In this document: piece after piece, positions 54,721-63,724 of the stretch
Layout: each line of letters begins with the position of its first letter
Numbering within the stretch: the stretch's first letter is position 1
Origin: Streptomyces celluloflavus
GTDB lineage: Bacteria; Actinomycetota; Actinomycetes; Streptomycetales; Streptomycetaceae
Length of the DNA stretch: 64,000 bases
Assembly (NCBI GenBank): GCA_000720995.1
Contig: JOEL01000027.1
Span: forward strand, 1-64,000
Direction: 5' to 3'
The notes under the pieces: generated by a model
What the model was told of the DNA's origin: nothing
The model's database searches: none
What the model saw: the letters and a program-made list of their open reading frames with translations, nothing else
Program-made: the position numbers and the translations under genes

Positions 54721-57700
54721 TCAGGTCCCGCGACAGACAAGGGATGTCGTTCTCCTCGTTGAAGGCGGCGGCCCGCACCGCCGCGCGGAACCGGTCCGCG
54801 GGCAGGGCGGAGCCGGGCAGGGGCTCCTGCGGCCTGGCGAAGGCGTGCAGCAGCGGAAGCAGCGAATGCTGCCGCCGGCCGTCGGGCAGACCGCGCAGGG
54901 CGGTCTCGAAGCGGTGGAGCCACTCGTCGTAATCGTGGATGCGCGCCAGCGGGTGTCCGGCTGCCACCAGCCAGTCGACGAAGGTGTCGAGGGAGATGCC
55001 GTCCTCGTGCGGGTTCACGACGTTGAAGGTCCGGTACCCCTCCCGTGCGTCGTCGCCCAGCGAGGCGACGGCTCGCGCGGTGAAGTCCACGGGGAGTCCG
55101 TCGTAGTGCCCGCCACCCTCGCCGGTGCCCCGGGCGTAGAAACTGCCCGGGGCGATTCCCGTCGCCAGCAGGCTCAGCACGAGGCGGGTGAACACGTCGG
55201 GGATGTTCAGCTGGCCGCGGTAGCGGGGGTGCGCGAGGATCAGGTTCGAGCGGAACACGGCGACCGGCAGGCCGAACCTGTCGTGCGCCTCGCGCAGCAG
55301 CACTTCGCCCGCCCACTTGCCGGCCGCGTAGCCGTCGGCGTAGCCGCTGTCGAGGTCGCGCGTCGCGCAGGCCGTGCGGATGTCCGCCGTCTCGTCGGCC
55401 GCGGCCTCGTACCCGAAGACGACGGCGACCGTCGACAGGAAGGTGAACTGCTTGACCCGGGAGGTGACCGCGAGCCTGATCAGTTCGGCCGTACCCAGCA
55501 CGTTGGGGCCGAAGAGCTGGTCGTACGGCAGGACGTGGTTGACGAGTGCCGCCGGGTGAACGATCAGGTCCACGGTGTCGGCCAGTCGCTGCCAGGTCTC
55601 CTCGCCGAGCCCGAGGCCGGTCTCCCCTACGTCGCCGGCGACCACCTCCAGGTGCTCGGCGGCCAGGTCGTGGTAGCGCCGGAGGAGTCCGGGGTCGCCG
55701 CTGTCGAAGGCCGCGTCGAGCCGTGTCCGGGCCAGCTCGTCGGTGCCGCCACGGACCAGACACACCAGCGTGCCGCCGCGCTCCGCGACGCGCTCCAGCC
55801 ATTCGAGGCAGAGGAAGCGGCCCAGGTAGCCGTTGGCGCCGGTCAGCAGGACGGTCCGGGCCTGGGGCAGTGGATCGGCGGGCCGGTCGGCCTGCGCCAA
55901 GGGCTCCGTGTCGAAGAACGCGTTGAGCGTCAGGTCGCCCGCCACGAGCCGCGTCGCACCCGGGCCGTGGACACTCTCGGCGGTCGGGCGCCGGTGTCCC
56001 GACGCGAGGGCCTTCTCGATGTGATCGGCCACCTGCTGGAGCGTGTTGACCGGGTTGATGACGACGTCGACGGGGACATCGACGTCGTAGATCTCCTTCA
56101 GCAGCTGGGAGAACGACAGCGCGGAGAGGCTGTCACCGCCGAGTTCGAGGAAGCGTGTGCCGGGCATCAGGTCGCCCTGCCGGTGTCCGAGAAGCGCTCG
56201 GGCGGCCCGGCACACGGTCTCCCCCACCGGCCGGGACGGGCCGGCCTGGCGCAGTGCCCGGAGTTCGTCGGTCTCGCGCTCGGTCAGCTCGGTGTACAGC
56301 GCTTCGAGGCGCTCGCCGTAGTGCTTCGTCAGCGCGGTGCGCAGCAGCTTGCGCACTCCGGAGAGCAACCCGTTCCGCTGGCTGAACGGCTCGGTCTCGA
56401 TGAGGAAGTCCCGTGGGATCTCATAGGAGTTGAGTCCCGCCTCGGTGGCGAGGAGTTGCAGGGACTCGCGCAGGGCCGGCCCGAGGAGCCGGGTGTCCCC
56501 GCCGACGCGGTCGAGTGCGTCCTGGGTGGGCACGATGACCGCGAGCAGGTAGGCGCGGGCGCTGTTGCCGTACACGAAGATCTGCCGGACGACCGGGCTG
56601 CCGGTGAAGAGGGCCTCCAGACGGGAGACGGCCACGAACTCGCCCTGTGACAGCTTGAGGACGTGGGAACGGCGGTCGACGTACACCAGCTCGTCGGGAC
56701 CGGTCCGGGCCATGATGTCGCCCGTGTGGTAGAAACCGTCCTCGTCGAAGACCTGGGCGGTGGCATCCGGTCGCCGGAAGTAGCCGGGGACGAGCCGGTC
56801 GGTCTTGATCAGCAGTTCGCCCCTGGGGTGCGGCGAGTCGGTGCGGAAGTATCCCAGTTCGGGCACGTCCGCCAGTTTGTGGTCGGTCACCGGCGGGCGC
56901 AGCAGCCGGCCGTCGAGCGAGACGACTCCGGCTTCCGTCGACCCGTACCCGTCGAGCATCCTGACCTGGAAGCAGCTCTCGACGAACGCCGACATCTCCG
57001 CGCTCAGCGGGGCCGAGGCGCTGACGGCCCACAGGAGGCGGCCGCCCAGGGTCTTCTCCCGCAGTTCTTCCTTCACGCGATCCGCCTGCTCGGCCGCATC
57101 GCCTCCCGCCGCGTTCCACCAGATCAACTCGCTCTGGTAGCGCTGGAAGAGCATGTCGCAGATGCGGGGCACCATGAGGAACTCGGTGGGGCGGACCAGG
57201 GAGAGGTCCTCGAAGAGGGTGGACAGGTCGCTCGACGCCACGAAGTAGGCGGTGCCCCCCTTGGCGAGCGTGCCGTACAGCGCGCCCCGGCCCATCACGT
57301 GGCTCAGGGGCAGATAGTTGAGCACGATGGACGGCCGGATCTCCTGGCCGGGCACGAAGTCGACCCAGAACCGCGTGACAAGGCGCTCGGTGTACATGGC
57401 GCCCTTGGGGGTGCCCGTACTCCCCGAGGTGTAGATCAGCGCGCTGAGCGCGTCGGCCGTCGACCCCTCTCGGCTGCGGGGAGCCGGTGGCAGGCTCCGT
57501 CCCCGCTCGATGCCGGCCGCCAGCGTGTCCAGGGTGACGCCTCGGCCCTGCGCCGCGAGCCGGTCGCGGGCGGAGTCCAGCTGCTCCCGGTGCGCGGTGA
57601 CCTCGGGGCGGTGGCCGAAGACGACGATCCGGACCGGCGACGGGGCATCCGCCGCGATCCGGAGCGCAACCTCCAGGTGCGCCATGTCCACCGCGAGCAG

Positions 57701-58207
57701 GCGCGGTCCGGTCTGCGCGACGATGGGGGCCAGCTGCTGCGCCGAGGCGCCGGCCTGGAGAGGGACGCTCACCGCAGCGGAGCGGACGCACGCCAGATCC
57801 ACCACGGTGTACTCGGCGCTCGGGTGACCGAGAACCGCGACGAAGTCACCCGGGCCCACGGCGTGGTCGGGGTGGTGGTGCCACTCGGCGGCCAGCGCGC
57901 CGACTCGTTCCCACAGTTCGCCGTAGGTGATCGTGTCGAACCGTGCCAGGAGGCGCAGCGTGGTGCGGCCCGTGACCGGGTCGGTGACCGGCTCCGTGGC
58001 ACGCTCGCCCAGGGCGGGGCGGTCCGCGTACGCCTCCATCACCGTGTCCACGAGGTCGGCGAGCGGTAGGCCCGGCCGCCGGATCGCCTCGGTGACGGCG
58101 TCCAGGGGCGCGGCGCCGCGGAACTGCGGGTCTGTCGCGTACAGGTGAGCGCTGCGCCGAGCGGTATATGCGTCGAACTCGTCGGTCGGGGGCTGCGAAC
58201 CGGTCAT
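54677..58207 (-). CDS. car: Carboxylic acid reductase
   Basis: The 1,176-residue three-domain enzyme has an adenylation domain with TSGSTGTPKG at 260-269, YGSTEAGVVS and FYHTGDIMA; a carrier domain with the phosphopantetheine Ser in LELGGDSLSAL (about residue 690); and a thioester-reductase domain with LLTGANGYLGRF, VHPAALVNHV and the YAAGKW Lys. Length and order match known CARs. It activates an acid with ATP, loads it on the carrier and releases an aldehyde with NADPH. It needs a phosphopantetheinyl transferase, not encoded nearby. ATG 58207 follows AGGAG. The GntR gene upstream is on the same strand. Confidence 0.93.
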   Translation of the reverse strand: MTGSQPPTDEFDAYTARRSAHLYATDPQFRGAAPLDAVTEAIRRPGLPLADLVDTVMEAYADRPALGERATEPVTDPVTGRTTLRLLARFDTITYGELWERVGALAAEWHHHPDHAVGPGDFVAVLGHPSAEYTVVDLACVRSAAVSVPLQAGASAQQLAPIVAQTGPRLLAVDMAHLEVALRIAADAPSPVRIVVFGHRPEVTAHREQLDSARDRLAAQGRGVTLDTLAAGIERGRSLPPAPRSREGSTADALSALIYTSGSTGTPKGAMYTERLVTRFWVDFVPGQEIRPSIVLNYLPLSHVMGRGALYGTLAKGGTAYFVASSDLSTLFEDLSLVRPTEFLMVPRICDMLFQRYQSELIWWNAAGGDAAEQADRVKEELREKTLGGRLLWAVSASAPLSAEMSAFVESCFQVRMLDGYGSTEAGVVSLDGRLLRPPVTDHKLADVPELGYFRTDSPHPRGELLIKTDRLVPGYFRRPDATAQVFDEDGFYHTGDIMARTGPDELVYVDRRSHVLKLSQGEFVAVSRLEALFTGSPVVRQIFVYGNSARAYLLAVIVPTQDALDRVGGDTRLLGPALRESLQLLATEAGLNSYEIPRDFLIETEPFSQRNGLLSGVRKLLRTALTKHYGERLEALYTELTERETDELRALRQAGPSRPVGETVCRAARALLGHRQGDLMPGTRFLELGGDSLSALSFSQLLKEIYDVDVPVDVVINPVNTLQQVADHIEKALASGHRRPTAESVHGPGATRLVAGDLTLNAFFDTEPLAQADRPADPLPQARTVLLTGANGYLGRFLCLEWLERVAERGGTLVCLVRGGTDELARTRLDAAFDSGDPGLLRRYHDLAAEHLEVVAGDVGETGLGLGEETWQRLADTVDLIVHPAALVNHVLPYDQLFGPNVLGTAELIRLAVTSRVKQFTFLSTVAVVFGYEAAADETADIRTACATRDLDSGYADGYAAGKWAGEVLLREAHDRFGLPVAVFRSNLILAHPRYRGQLNIPDVFTRLVLSLLATGIAPGSFYARGTGEGGGHYDGLPVDFTARAVASLGDDAREGYRTFNVVNPHEDGISLDTFVDWLVAAGHPLARIHDYDEWLHRFETALRGLPDGRRQHSLLPLLHAFARPQEPLPGSALPADRFRAAVRAAAFNEENDIPCLSRDLITKYVTDLRAEGLL

Positions 58208-58382
58208 GGGGTGTCTCCTTCGTGGCCTGGGAGGCCCGTTCATCCGAGGGAAATGCGCTTCTCGGGCAGGGGAGGACAGGGGACGGCGGCGCGGAGATCC
58301 CGGAGGAGGCCGCGGCCGTGACGCCCATGACGGTGACGTGGAGAGTACTGATGCCCGGGACGCGGTGCGCCCGCGGGACATC

Positions 58383-58418
58383 GGGGATAACCGCGGACTC
58401 GGGGATAACCGCGGGCTC
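58383..58418. repeat. Two tandem 18-bp repeats at the end of the GntR gene
   Basis: GGGGATAACCGCGGACTC (58383-58400) is followed by a copy with one change (58401-58418). The second reaches the GntR stop codon. Confidence 0.8.
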
Positions 58419-59127
58419 ACTCTCCCTCCGCCGCTCGTGGCGCCTCGGCCTCGTGGTCGCGGGTGAGCTGGACGATCGCGGCCGCCGCGTCGCGGGCGCC
58501 GCTCTCGTCCCGGGCCTCTATCGCGTCGACGAGTCGGGTGTGCAGGCGGGCATGCTCCTCGGCGCCGACGGCATCCCAGGGCAGGCCCTCCGGCGAGGCG
58601 GTGAGAGCCGTACCGAGGTGGTCGTACACCTCGATCAGGAGGTCGTTCCCGCTCGCCCGGACGACGGCCCGGTGGAACAGCGCGTCGACGCTCCCGGCCG
58701 CGGCCGTGTCCGCACCGGCGCAGGCCGCGTCGGCGTCGGCCAACAGCTCTCTCAGCTGGTGCAGTTGGTCCTCGCTGCGGCGCAGGGCGGCGGCCCCCGA
58801 GGCGTACTCCTCAAGGACGGTGCGCAGTTCGAGGACGTTGTCCCGCTGCGCGGAACTCGCGCGCCGCACCATGACGGACTGGAGCTCACTGGACGCCCGG
58901 ACGTAGGTGCCGTCCCCGATACGGGCTTCCAGCAGTCCCAGGTGCACGAGCGCGCCGAGTGCCTCCCGCAGCGTGCTGCGCCCCACCCCGAGCTCCTCCA
59001 TGAGGGTCTGCTCCGGCGGGATCCGTGTTCCCACCGGCCACCCGCCGGCCTCGATGTGCGCGCGGAGGCTGGTCACGAGCTGCGAGGACAGGCTTGCCGA
59101 CCTGCGCGGTGTGCTGATGCGCTTCAT
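58417..59127 (-). CDS. GntR-family regulator, FadR subgroup
   Basis: The 236-residue protein has the winged HTH SQLVTSLRAHIEAGGWPVGT, LGVGRSTLREALGALVHLGL and a helical FCD domain (LRTVLEEYASGAAALRRSED, DALFHRAVVRASGNDLL, EEHARLHTRLVDAIEARDE) with metal/acid-binding His residues. It is probably the repressor of the CAR gene 210 bases downstream and of itself; an operator-like palindrome lies 17 bases before its start. Confidence 0.9.
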   Translation of the reverse strand: MKRISTPRRSASLSSQLVTSLRAHIEAGGWPVGTRIPPEQTLMEELGVGRSTLREALGALVHLGLLEARIGDGTYVRASSELQSVMVRRASSAQRDNVLELRTVLEEYASGAAALRRSEDQLHQLRELLADADAACAGADTAAAGSVDALFHRAVVRASGNDLLIEVYDHLGTALTASPEGLPWDAVGAEEHARLHTRLVDAIEARDESGARDAAAAIVQLTRDHEAEAPRAAEGE

Positions 59128-59143
59128 GGCCGGAGTGTACATA

Positions 59144-59160
59144 CAAACGTCAGACATTTG
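59144..59160. promoter_or_regulatory. FadR-type operator upstream of the GntR gene
   Basis: CAAACGTCAGACATTTG is a near-perfect 17-bp palindrome (one mismatched pair). AACGTCA is repeated next to it at 59161. Its position next to the start codon suggests autoregulation. Confidence 0.65.
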
Positions 59161-59221
59161 AACGTCATATGAGGCGGGGTGCGAGCGTCCCCGCCTCGTG
59201 CTGCCCTACAGGAACGCCTAC

Positions 59222-60421
59222 TCAGGCGCGGGGCCCGTAGGTCAGGCGGCGCAGGACGGTCTCGGCAGGGCCGGCCTGCTTGCGCCTGTCGAGCAGGCGG
59301 GCGAGCAGAACGGTCGCGAGCCAGACCGTCACGGCGATGATCAGGCCAGTCACCGTGGGGCTGTGGAAACGGTGGCCGAGACCGAGCGTGAAGGGCGCCA
59401 GAAGGATCAGCCAGGCCACCGACTGGAACAGGTAGCCCGACAAGGAGCGCCGCCCCAGGGCCGAGAGGGCGCCGACGACGGGGCCGGGCCGGGCGACCCG
59501 TATGGCGATCAGGGCGAAGACGGCCACATAGCCCGGTCCGGCGAACATGCCGCTGACGCCGTGGAGTTGCATGATCAGCCCGGCGGTCGACTCGTCGACG
59601 TGCAGCCAGCCTGCGCCGACCAGGGCGGCCGGCAGACCTCCGGCGATGGCGACGCCGAGTCCGATGACAGCGGTCCACCTGAGCAGGGCCTTGTGGGTGG
59701 CGGGCGCTTCGAGGATGCGGCGGCGGGCGGCCCACACGCCCAGCCAGGTGATCATGATGAAGGGCAGGACGGTCAGCGTGTGCATCGGCCATTCGCCGAG
59801 GCGATCCAGCAGGGAGGCGACGTACCCGGGCGCGCCGAGGGAGTCGATGTGGCTCACCGGCAGCGGGGCCGCCCCGCCCGGACCTGCGAGGATGCGGCGC
59901 ACCACGATGCCGGAGAGGACGAGGGCCTCGACCGCCGACAGCACCCAGAGCGCCGGTGCGATGCGGTGGAACTTGTCGCCGCGGCGCAGCAGCAGAAGAG
60001 TTGTCACGATCCCGACGAGCCCGTAGGCACCGAGAAAGTCGCCGTAGTAGAGCAGGGCGGCGTGCAGGAACCCGAAGACGACAAGCCAGAGGTTGCGGTG
60101 CATCAGCACCGAGCGGACCTGCTTCGGTGTGGCCCCGAACTCATCTTGTCGGCGGGCGAGTTGGACGATTCCGTAGCCGAACATCACGGCGAAGACCGGG
60201 TAGCCACGGGCGTGGACGAGCGTTAAGAGCAGGAAGTTGAGGCCGCGGTCGGCACCTTCCGGTGCGGTGTCGAGACCGGGTTCGCCGGCGAAGACGACTC
60301 CGGCGACGTTGGCCAGCGCGATGATCAGCAGCATCGCTCCCCGGGCCAGGTCCGGTGCGAGGGCGCGTTCGGCACGACGCACCGGCCCTCTCGATGTCCG
60401 CGCTGCGGTGTCCACGTTCAT
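59222..60421 (-). CDS. DUF418 domain-containing membrane protein
   Basis: The 399-residue protein has nine or ten helices. Its start, RALAPDLARGAMLLIIALAN, and its C-terminal GALSALGRRSLSGYLFQSV are hallmarks of the YeiB/DUF418 family; VFAVMFGYGIVQLARRQ matches the conserved FSxLFG-type segment. The role in the cell is not established. It is divergent from the TetR gene. Confidence 0.88.
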   Translation of the reverse strand: MNVDTAARTSRGPVRRAERALAPDLARGAMLLIIALANVAGVVFAGEPGLDTAPEGADRGLNFLLLTLVHARGYPVFAVMFGYGIVQLARRQDEFGATPKQVRSVLMHRNLWLVVFGFLHAALLYYGDFLGAYGLVGIVTTLLLLRRGDKFHRIAPALWVLSAVEALVLSGIVVRRILAGPGGAAPLPVSHIDSLGAPGYVASLLDRLGEWPMHTLTVLPFIMITWLGVWAARRRILEAPATHKALLRWTAVIGLGVAIAGGLPAALVGAGWLHVDESTAGLIMQLHGVSGMFAGPGYVAVFALIAIRVARPGPVVGALSALGRRSLSGYLFQSVAWLILLAPFTLGLGHRFHSPTVTGLIIAVTVWLATVLLARLLDRRKQAGPAETVLRRLTYGPRA

Positions 60422-60466
60422 GGTCGTCCTCCCCGTCGAGCTGCCAGGACTTAATTTCAGAGAGAA

Positions 60467-60483
60467 AGTATCACAGATATACT
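60467..60483. promoter_or_regulatory. Operator-like palindrome between DUF418 and TetR genes
   Basis: AGTAT and ATACT are separated by seven bases (60467-60483) in an AT-rich stretch, a usual position for a TetR operator over divergent promoters. Confidence 0.55.
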
Positions 60484-60534
60484 AATGCGGGTCTGGCATG
60501 ATGGCGTAAATTTTCGGAAGCGAACGAGGCCGCT

Positions 60535-61293
60535 ATGACCAGCGAGGACTTCATCCCGGCGCCGCTGCGCCGGCTCTGGGGAATCGCGGAGTCCTCACGT
60601 CTCGGACGGCCCGCGGCCCTCGACGTGACCCGGGTCGTCACCGCGGCGGTGCAGATCGCCGACCGCGACGGCCTCGGCGGGGTGACACTTCCCAAGGTCG
60701 CCAAGAGCCTCGGCGTCACGGGGATGTCGCTCTACCGGCACGTCGGATCCAAGGACGAACTGCTCACGCTCATGGCCGACTCCGCCCTGGGCACACCGCC
60801 GGACCTGGACGCCGACGACTGGCGCGATGGACTGCGCGACTGGGCTTTCGCGGAGCGCGCGGTGTACCTGCGCCGGCCGTGGCTGACGCGCGTGCCCGTC
60901 TCCGGACCGCCCTCCGGACCGCACCGGATCGCCTGGATGGAAGCCGCGCTGGCGGTCCTGTCCCCCACCCGCCTCGACTGGGCGCACAAGGTCGGCGTCC
61001 TGTCCCTCATCAGCGGCTATGTGGTCCAGTCGGTGCGGCTGTACGACGAACTCGCCGAGGGCAGGGCCGAAGGCCAGGGACAGGCCGACGCCGAGCGCGA
61101 CTACGGCCGCGCGCTGGCGCGACTCGTCCAGCCCGAACGCTTCCCCGAGACCGCCCGGCTCTTCGCCTCGCCCCTGTTCGAGGCGCCCCCGTCGGACACA
61201 CCCGACGCGACGATCGCCGACGCGGACTTCTCGCTCGGACTGGAGCTGATCCTCGATGGCGTCGCCGCGCGGATCGGGCGCTGCGGATCCTGA
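60535..61293 (+). CDS. TetR-family transcriptional regulator
   Basis: The 252-residue protein has an HTH preceded by about 30 residues: VVTAAVQIADRDGLGGVTLP, VAKSLGVTGMSLYRHVGSK. The C-terminal half resembles TetR_C of the TetR-class drug sensors (VGVLSLISGYVVQSVRLYDE). It most likely represses the divergent DUF418 gene. Confidence 0.9.
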   Translation: MTSEDFIPAPLRRLWGIAESSRLGRPAALDVTRVVTAAVQIADRDGLGGVTLPKVAKSLGVTGMSLYRHVGSKDELLTLMADSALGTPPDLDADDWRDGLRDWAFAERAVYLRRPWLTRVPVSGPPSGPHRIAWMEAALAVLSPTRLDWAHKVGVLSLISGYVVQSVRLYDELAEGRAEGQGQADAERDYGRALARLVQPERFPETARLFASPLFEAPPSDTPDATIADADFSLGLELILDGVAARIGRCGS

Positions 61294-61373
61294 CTCCGGT
61301 CCGGGGCAGCTGGGGGCTTCTGACGCCGCATCAGGGGCGGGTGGGTATCGAGTAGCGACAGTCCCAAACTCTC

Positions 61374-61419
61374 GCCCCCGATGGTCGAGCCTCTAGCGGC
61401 TTGACTATCGGGGGCTTTT
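61374..61419. terminator. Strong terminator with T-run
   Basis: An 18-bp stem (61374-61391 with 61398-61415, two G-T pairs) with a 6-base loop is followed by TTTT. It lies between the convergent TetR and XRE-TPR genes. Confidence 0.85.
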
Positions 61420-61459
61420 CGCGTGCCCGTAACGGGCGAACTTGTTCACGCCCCCCAGG

Positions 61460-62683
61460 TTACTTGGCACCTTCCGGGAGCGCCTTTAGGCCTTGGTATA
61501 CCTCTCGCAATTCGGAGGCTTCCGGAAGTTGTCGATTTTCCACGGCCTTTACGACTTCCAGTGCTCGCCAGTGATTCGACGGCACGATGCGACCTGAGAG
61601 TATTGCGCGCTGCGCGGCGTCGCACGCTTCATCCAGTCGGTCACTCCCAAGAAGTGCCAATGCCAGGTCGATATTCGCAGAGGCTACCCGGCGAGGCCAT
61701 TTCTCTACATCGTCAGCGGGTGCGAGCTCAGCAATTACCTGACGCGCATAGCCTTCGGCCGCCGGATCTCCGACCCATGCAAGCGTTGTCGCGGTGTAAG
61801 CAAGCGCCTTGCTCGGATCGTACTGGTAATGATGCTCGGTTTCCTTTCGTGGAACCATTCCCGTCGACATAAGGTGGACCCGTTCGATAGCGGAATATGT
61901 GCCCTTACCTTCTCCGAGTCGTGCCCTTGCTCTCCCTTCTTGCGCCGTGGCTTGAATTGCAGCAGAGGTCCCGGAAGGTGCCAGGTTCTGCGCAATCAAC
62001 GAAAGCTCAAGGGCGCGCTTATAGTCGCCATCCGTGAGGACTCGCCAAGCGTCCGTCTCGTAACACCAAGCCTCAATCTCTCGATGCTCCGCGTGCTGCG
62101 CCAGGGTTGCCGCTGTCTGCAATCGCGCCGTCGCCGCATCGTTCTGATGCAAGTCGATGTGAAGCGTGGCGCCGAGCAATTGAAACCAGCCGCCAACTAC
62201 GTAAAGACGACGCTGATCCGCAAGAGTCATGCGTGCATCCATGAGACGCGCCACATAGGCAGAGTGCTTACGGACTCGCTGCAGTAGATCCTGCGGCGGG
62301 GATACTGGGTACTTCGCTGCCAGATCATCAAAAGCGAATTCGAGACGGTCCAGCGTTTCCCGCCCCACGTCGCTTGCGGATACGCGCCGGGCGAGTTCGA
62401 GCGCATCGAATTCATCGTCACTATCCGCCGAATCGACGGCGACCCAGCTATTGCGTGACGCGGGTGGGGCGTAAGCGTCGGGTACAAGCAGTGCGTCTAG
62501 TTCTGCCGCTGTGATTGCCAAGACCTTTGCGATCCTCGGACGCTGACAGGGCTGAGGGTCATTCTTTCCGCTCTCCCAGCGCTGAACGGTCGAGCGGTCA
62601 ACGCCTACCGCTTCCGCGAATTCCTCCTGATTGAACCCGCACGCTTTCCGGCGCTCCGCCAACCTCCGCCGCCTGCTGGTCAT
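61460..62683 (-). CDS. XRE-family regulator with TPR domain
   Basis: The 407-residue protein has an N-terminal HTH (RRKACGFNQEEFAEAVGVDR, STVQRWESGKNDPQP) and about 280 residues of TPR-like helices (LYVVGGWFQLLGATLHIDLH, ATLAQHAEHREIEAWCYETD, ALSLIAQNLAPSG region). This is the intact form of the regulators whose fragments lie at 34.7-36.2 kb. It is divergent from the graspetide genes, so it may control them. Confidence 0.88.
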   Translation of the reverse strand: MTSRRRRLAERRKACGFNQEEFAEAVGVDRSTVQRWESGKNDPQPCQRPRIAKVLAITAAELDALLVPDAYAPPASRNSWVAVDSADSDDEFDALELARRVSASDVGRETLDRLEFAFDDLAAKYPVSPPQDLLQRVRKHSAYVARLMDARMTLADQRRLYVVGGWFQLLGATLHIDLHQNDAATARLQTAATLAQHAEHREIEAWCYETDAWRVLTDGDYKRALELSLIAQNLAPSGTSAAIQATAQEGRARARLGEGKGTYSAIERVHLMSTGMVPRKETEHHYQYDPSKALAYTATTLAWVGDPAAEGYARQVIAELAPADDVEKWPRRVASANIDLALALLGSDRLDEACDAAQRAILSGRIVPSNHWRALEVVKAVENRQLPEASELREVYQGLKALPEGAK

Positions 62684-62848
62684 CGTGGCCGGTCTCCTCT
62701 CGGGAACGCGTCTTCCCTGGTCAGCGTAGCCAGTGCGGCCACGGTGCGGCCGGGTTGCGGCTTTTCTGCTGTGGTGTGCGCCCCCTCACCACGCTTGTCT
62801 TGGCCAACACACAGCAACGGACGTGACGGAACAAGCGGGACGGTGACC

Positions 62849-63052
62849 ATGGCGACCAGGACGCAGACCACTCAGGAGGACCCCGTAGACCTCTCGCTGA
62901 GGCTGGAGGGAGACCCGCAGCCGGTACCGGGATGCGCGCACTGCGACAACGTCGCCTTGGAGCGCGACCGGGCACGGGCGAACGGCGACGGAAGCAAGCA
63001 GAGCGACTGCAACGTCAGGATGAGTCGCCACCTCGCGGACGCTCACGGGTGA
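62849..63052 (+). CDS. Hypothetical small protein
   Basis: The 67-residue protein has two Cys/His pairs (PGCAHCDNVALERDRARANG and DCNVRMSRHLADAHG), possibly a small zinc ribbon. The start is ATG 62849. It is divergent from the XRE-TPR gene and upstream of the graspetide genes. I do not recognise a family. Confidence 0.55.
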   Translation: MATRTQTTQEDPVDLSLRLEGDPQPVPGCAHCDNVALERDRARANGDGSKQSDCNVRMSRHLADAHG

Positions 63053-63255
63053 CCGGGCCGTCAGTGCGCCCACAGTGGCGTGGTCTGCCTTCCGGGTCCG
63101 GCGCACCCCACGAACGCTCGTCACGGCGACTGCCCCAACTGCGCACCGCGCCAGGGAAACCGGTGAAGCGCGTACGCCGGTTCGGACGGTCCATATTCGT
63201 CTTCGCCGCTCTGGCAACGGCGATTCCGACGCTGACGGCTACCGACCTCCTCTGA
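63049..63255 (+). CDS. Doubtful small ORF
   Basis: A 68-residue frame starts at GTG 63049, overlapping the previous stop (GTGA). It is Arg/Pro-rich with a hydrophobic end (SIFVFAALATAIPTLTA). The same DNA in another frame encodes ARHGDCPNCAPRQGN, which looks like a small Streptomyces protein too. I cannot decide which is translated. Confidence 0.3.
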   Translation: MTGPSVRPQWRGLPSGSGAPHERSSRRLPQLRTAPGKPVKRVRRFGRSIFVFAALATAIPTLTATDLL

Positions 63256-63451
63256 TACCCCGTCCCCTCGCGGTGCCGCACAGCTCCCCCGTGCTGAGTG
63301 CACAGGCCCGAGAGGCGGACGGGCGCCAACTCCCGCCCCGGTGGCGGAAACCCTGGACAGGTCGAGTGGCCGGGGCGGGATTGACAGCTTGGGTCGTCCG
63401 GCCCGAGCTGTTGAAGTGTCAGCACCACCAGGAAACGGAGGCGCAGAACAG

Positions 63452-63724
63452 ATGACGCAGACGCCCGCCCCGTGGGGCACGCAGCGAATGGGGCCGTACG
63501 CGGCCACCACAACGGTTCCGCAGTACACGCCCGTGATCGACCCCGAAACCCAGATCGCGGTCATCGTGGACGAGCACGGCCGGACGGTCGAACTGGGCAA
63601 CCACGGCACCAGCACGAGCGGCCTGACGCCTACCACGACCACCCCGGGCGACGGGTCCGGCCCTGGTGGTGCGACCGACGCGGACAGCACCGAGTCGTAC
63701 GACCAGGACCAGAGTTCCGGCTGA
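63452..63724 (+). CDS. tgmA: Putative ATP-grasp-modified RiPP precursor (graspetide)
   Basis: The 90-residue peptide starts MTQTPAPWGTQRMGPYAATT, then DPETQIAVIVDEHGRTVELG, the conserved leader block of the SAV_5884-type precursor family, and a Thr/Gly/Asp-rich C-terminus ending ADSTESYDQDQSSG. Thr/Ser hydroxyls and Asp/Glu carboxylates there can form ester macrocycles. GGAGG precedes ATG 63452. Its stop overlaps the start of the maturase gene (TGATG). Confidence 0.82.
   Translation: MTQTPAPWGTQRMGPYAATTTVPQYTPVIDPETQIAVIVDEHGRTVELGNHGTSTSGLTPTTTTPGDGSGPGGATDADSTESYDQDQSSG

Noticed and set aside
58208..58416. Upstream extension of the CAR reading frame
   Set aside because: The extra 70 residues are Ser/Pro/Arg-rich and translate the tandem DNA repeat; AGGAG and the family start favour ATG 58207.
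63075..63455. 126-codon plus-strand frame before the graspetide precursor
   Set aside because: Overlaps two other equally poor small frames, has no ribosome site and has an Arg/Pro-rich composition.
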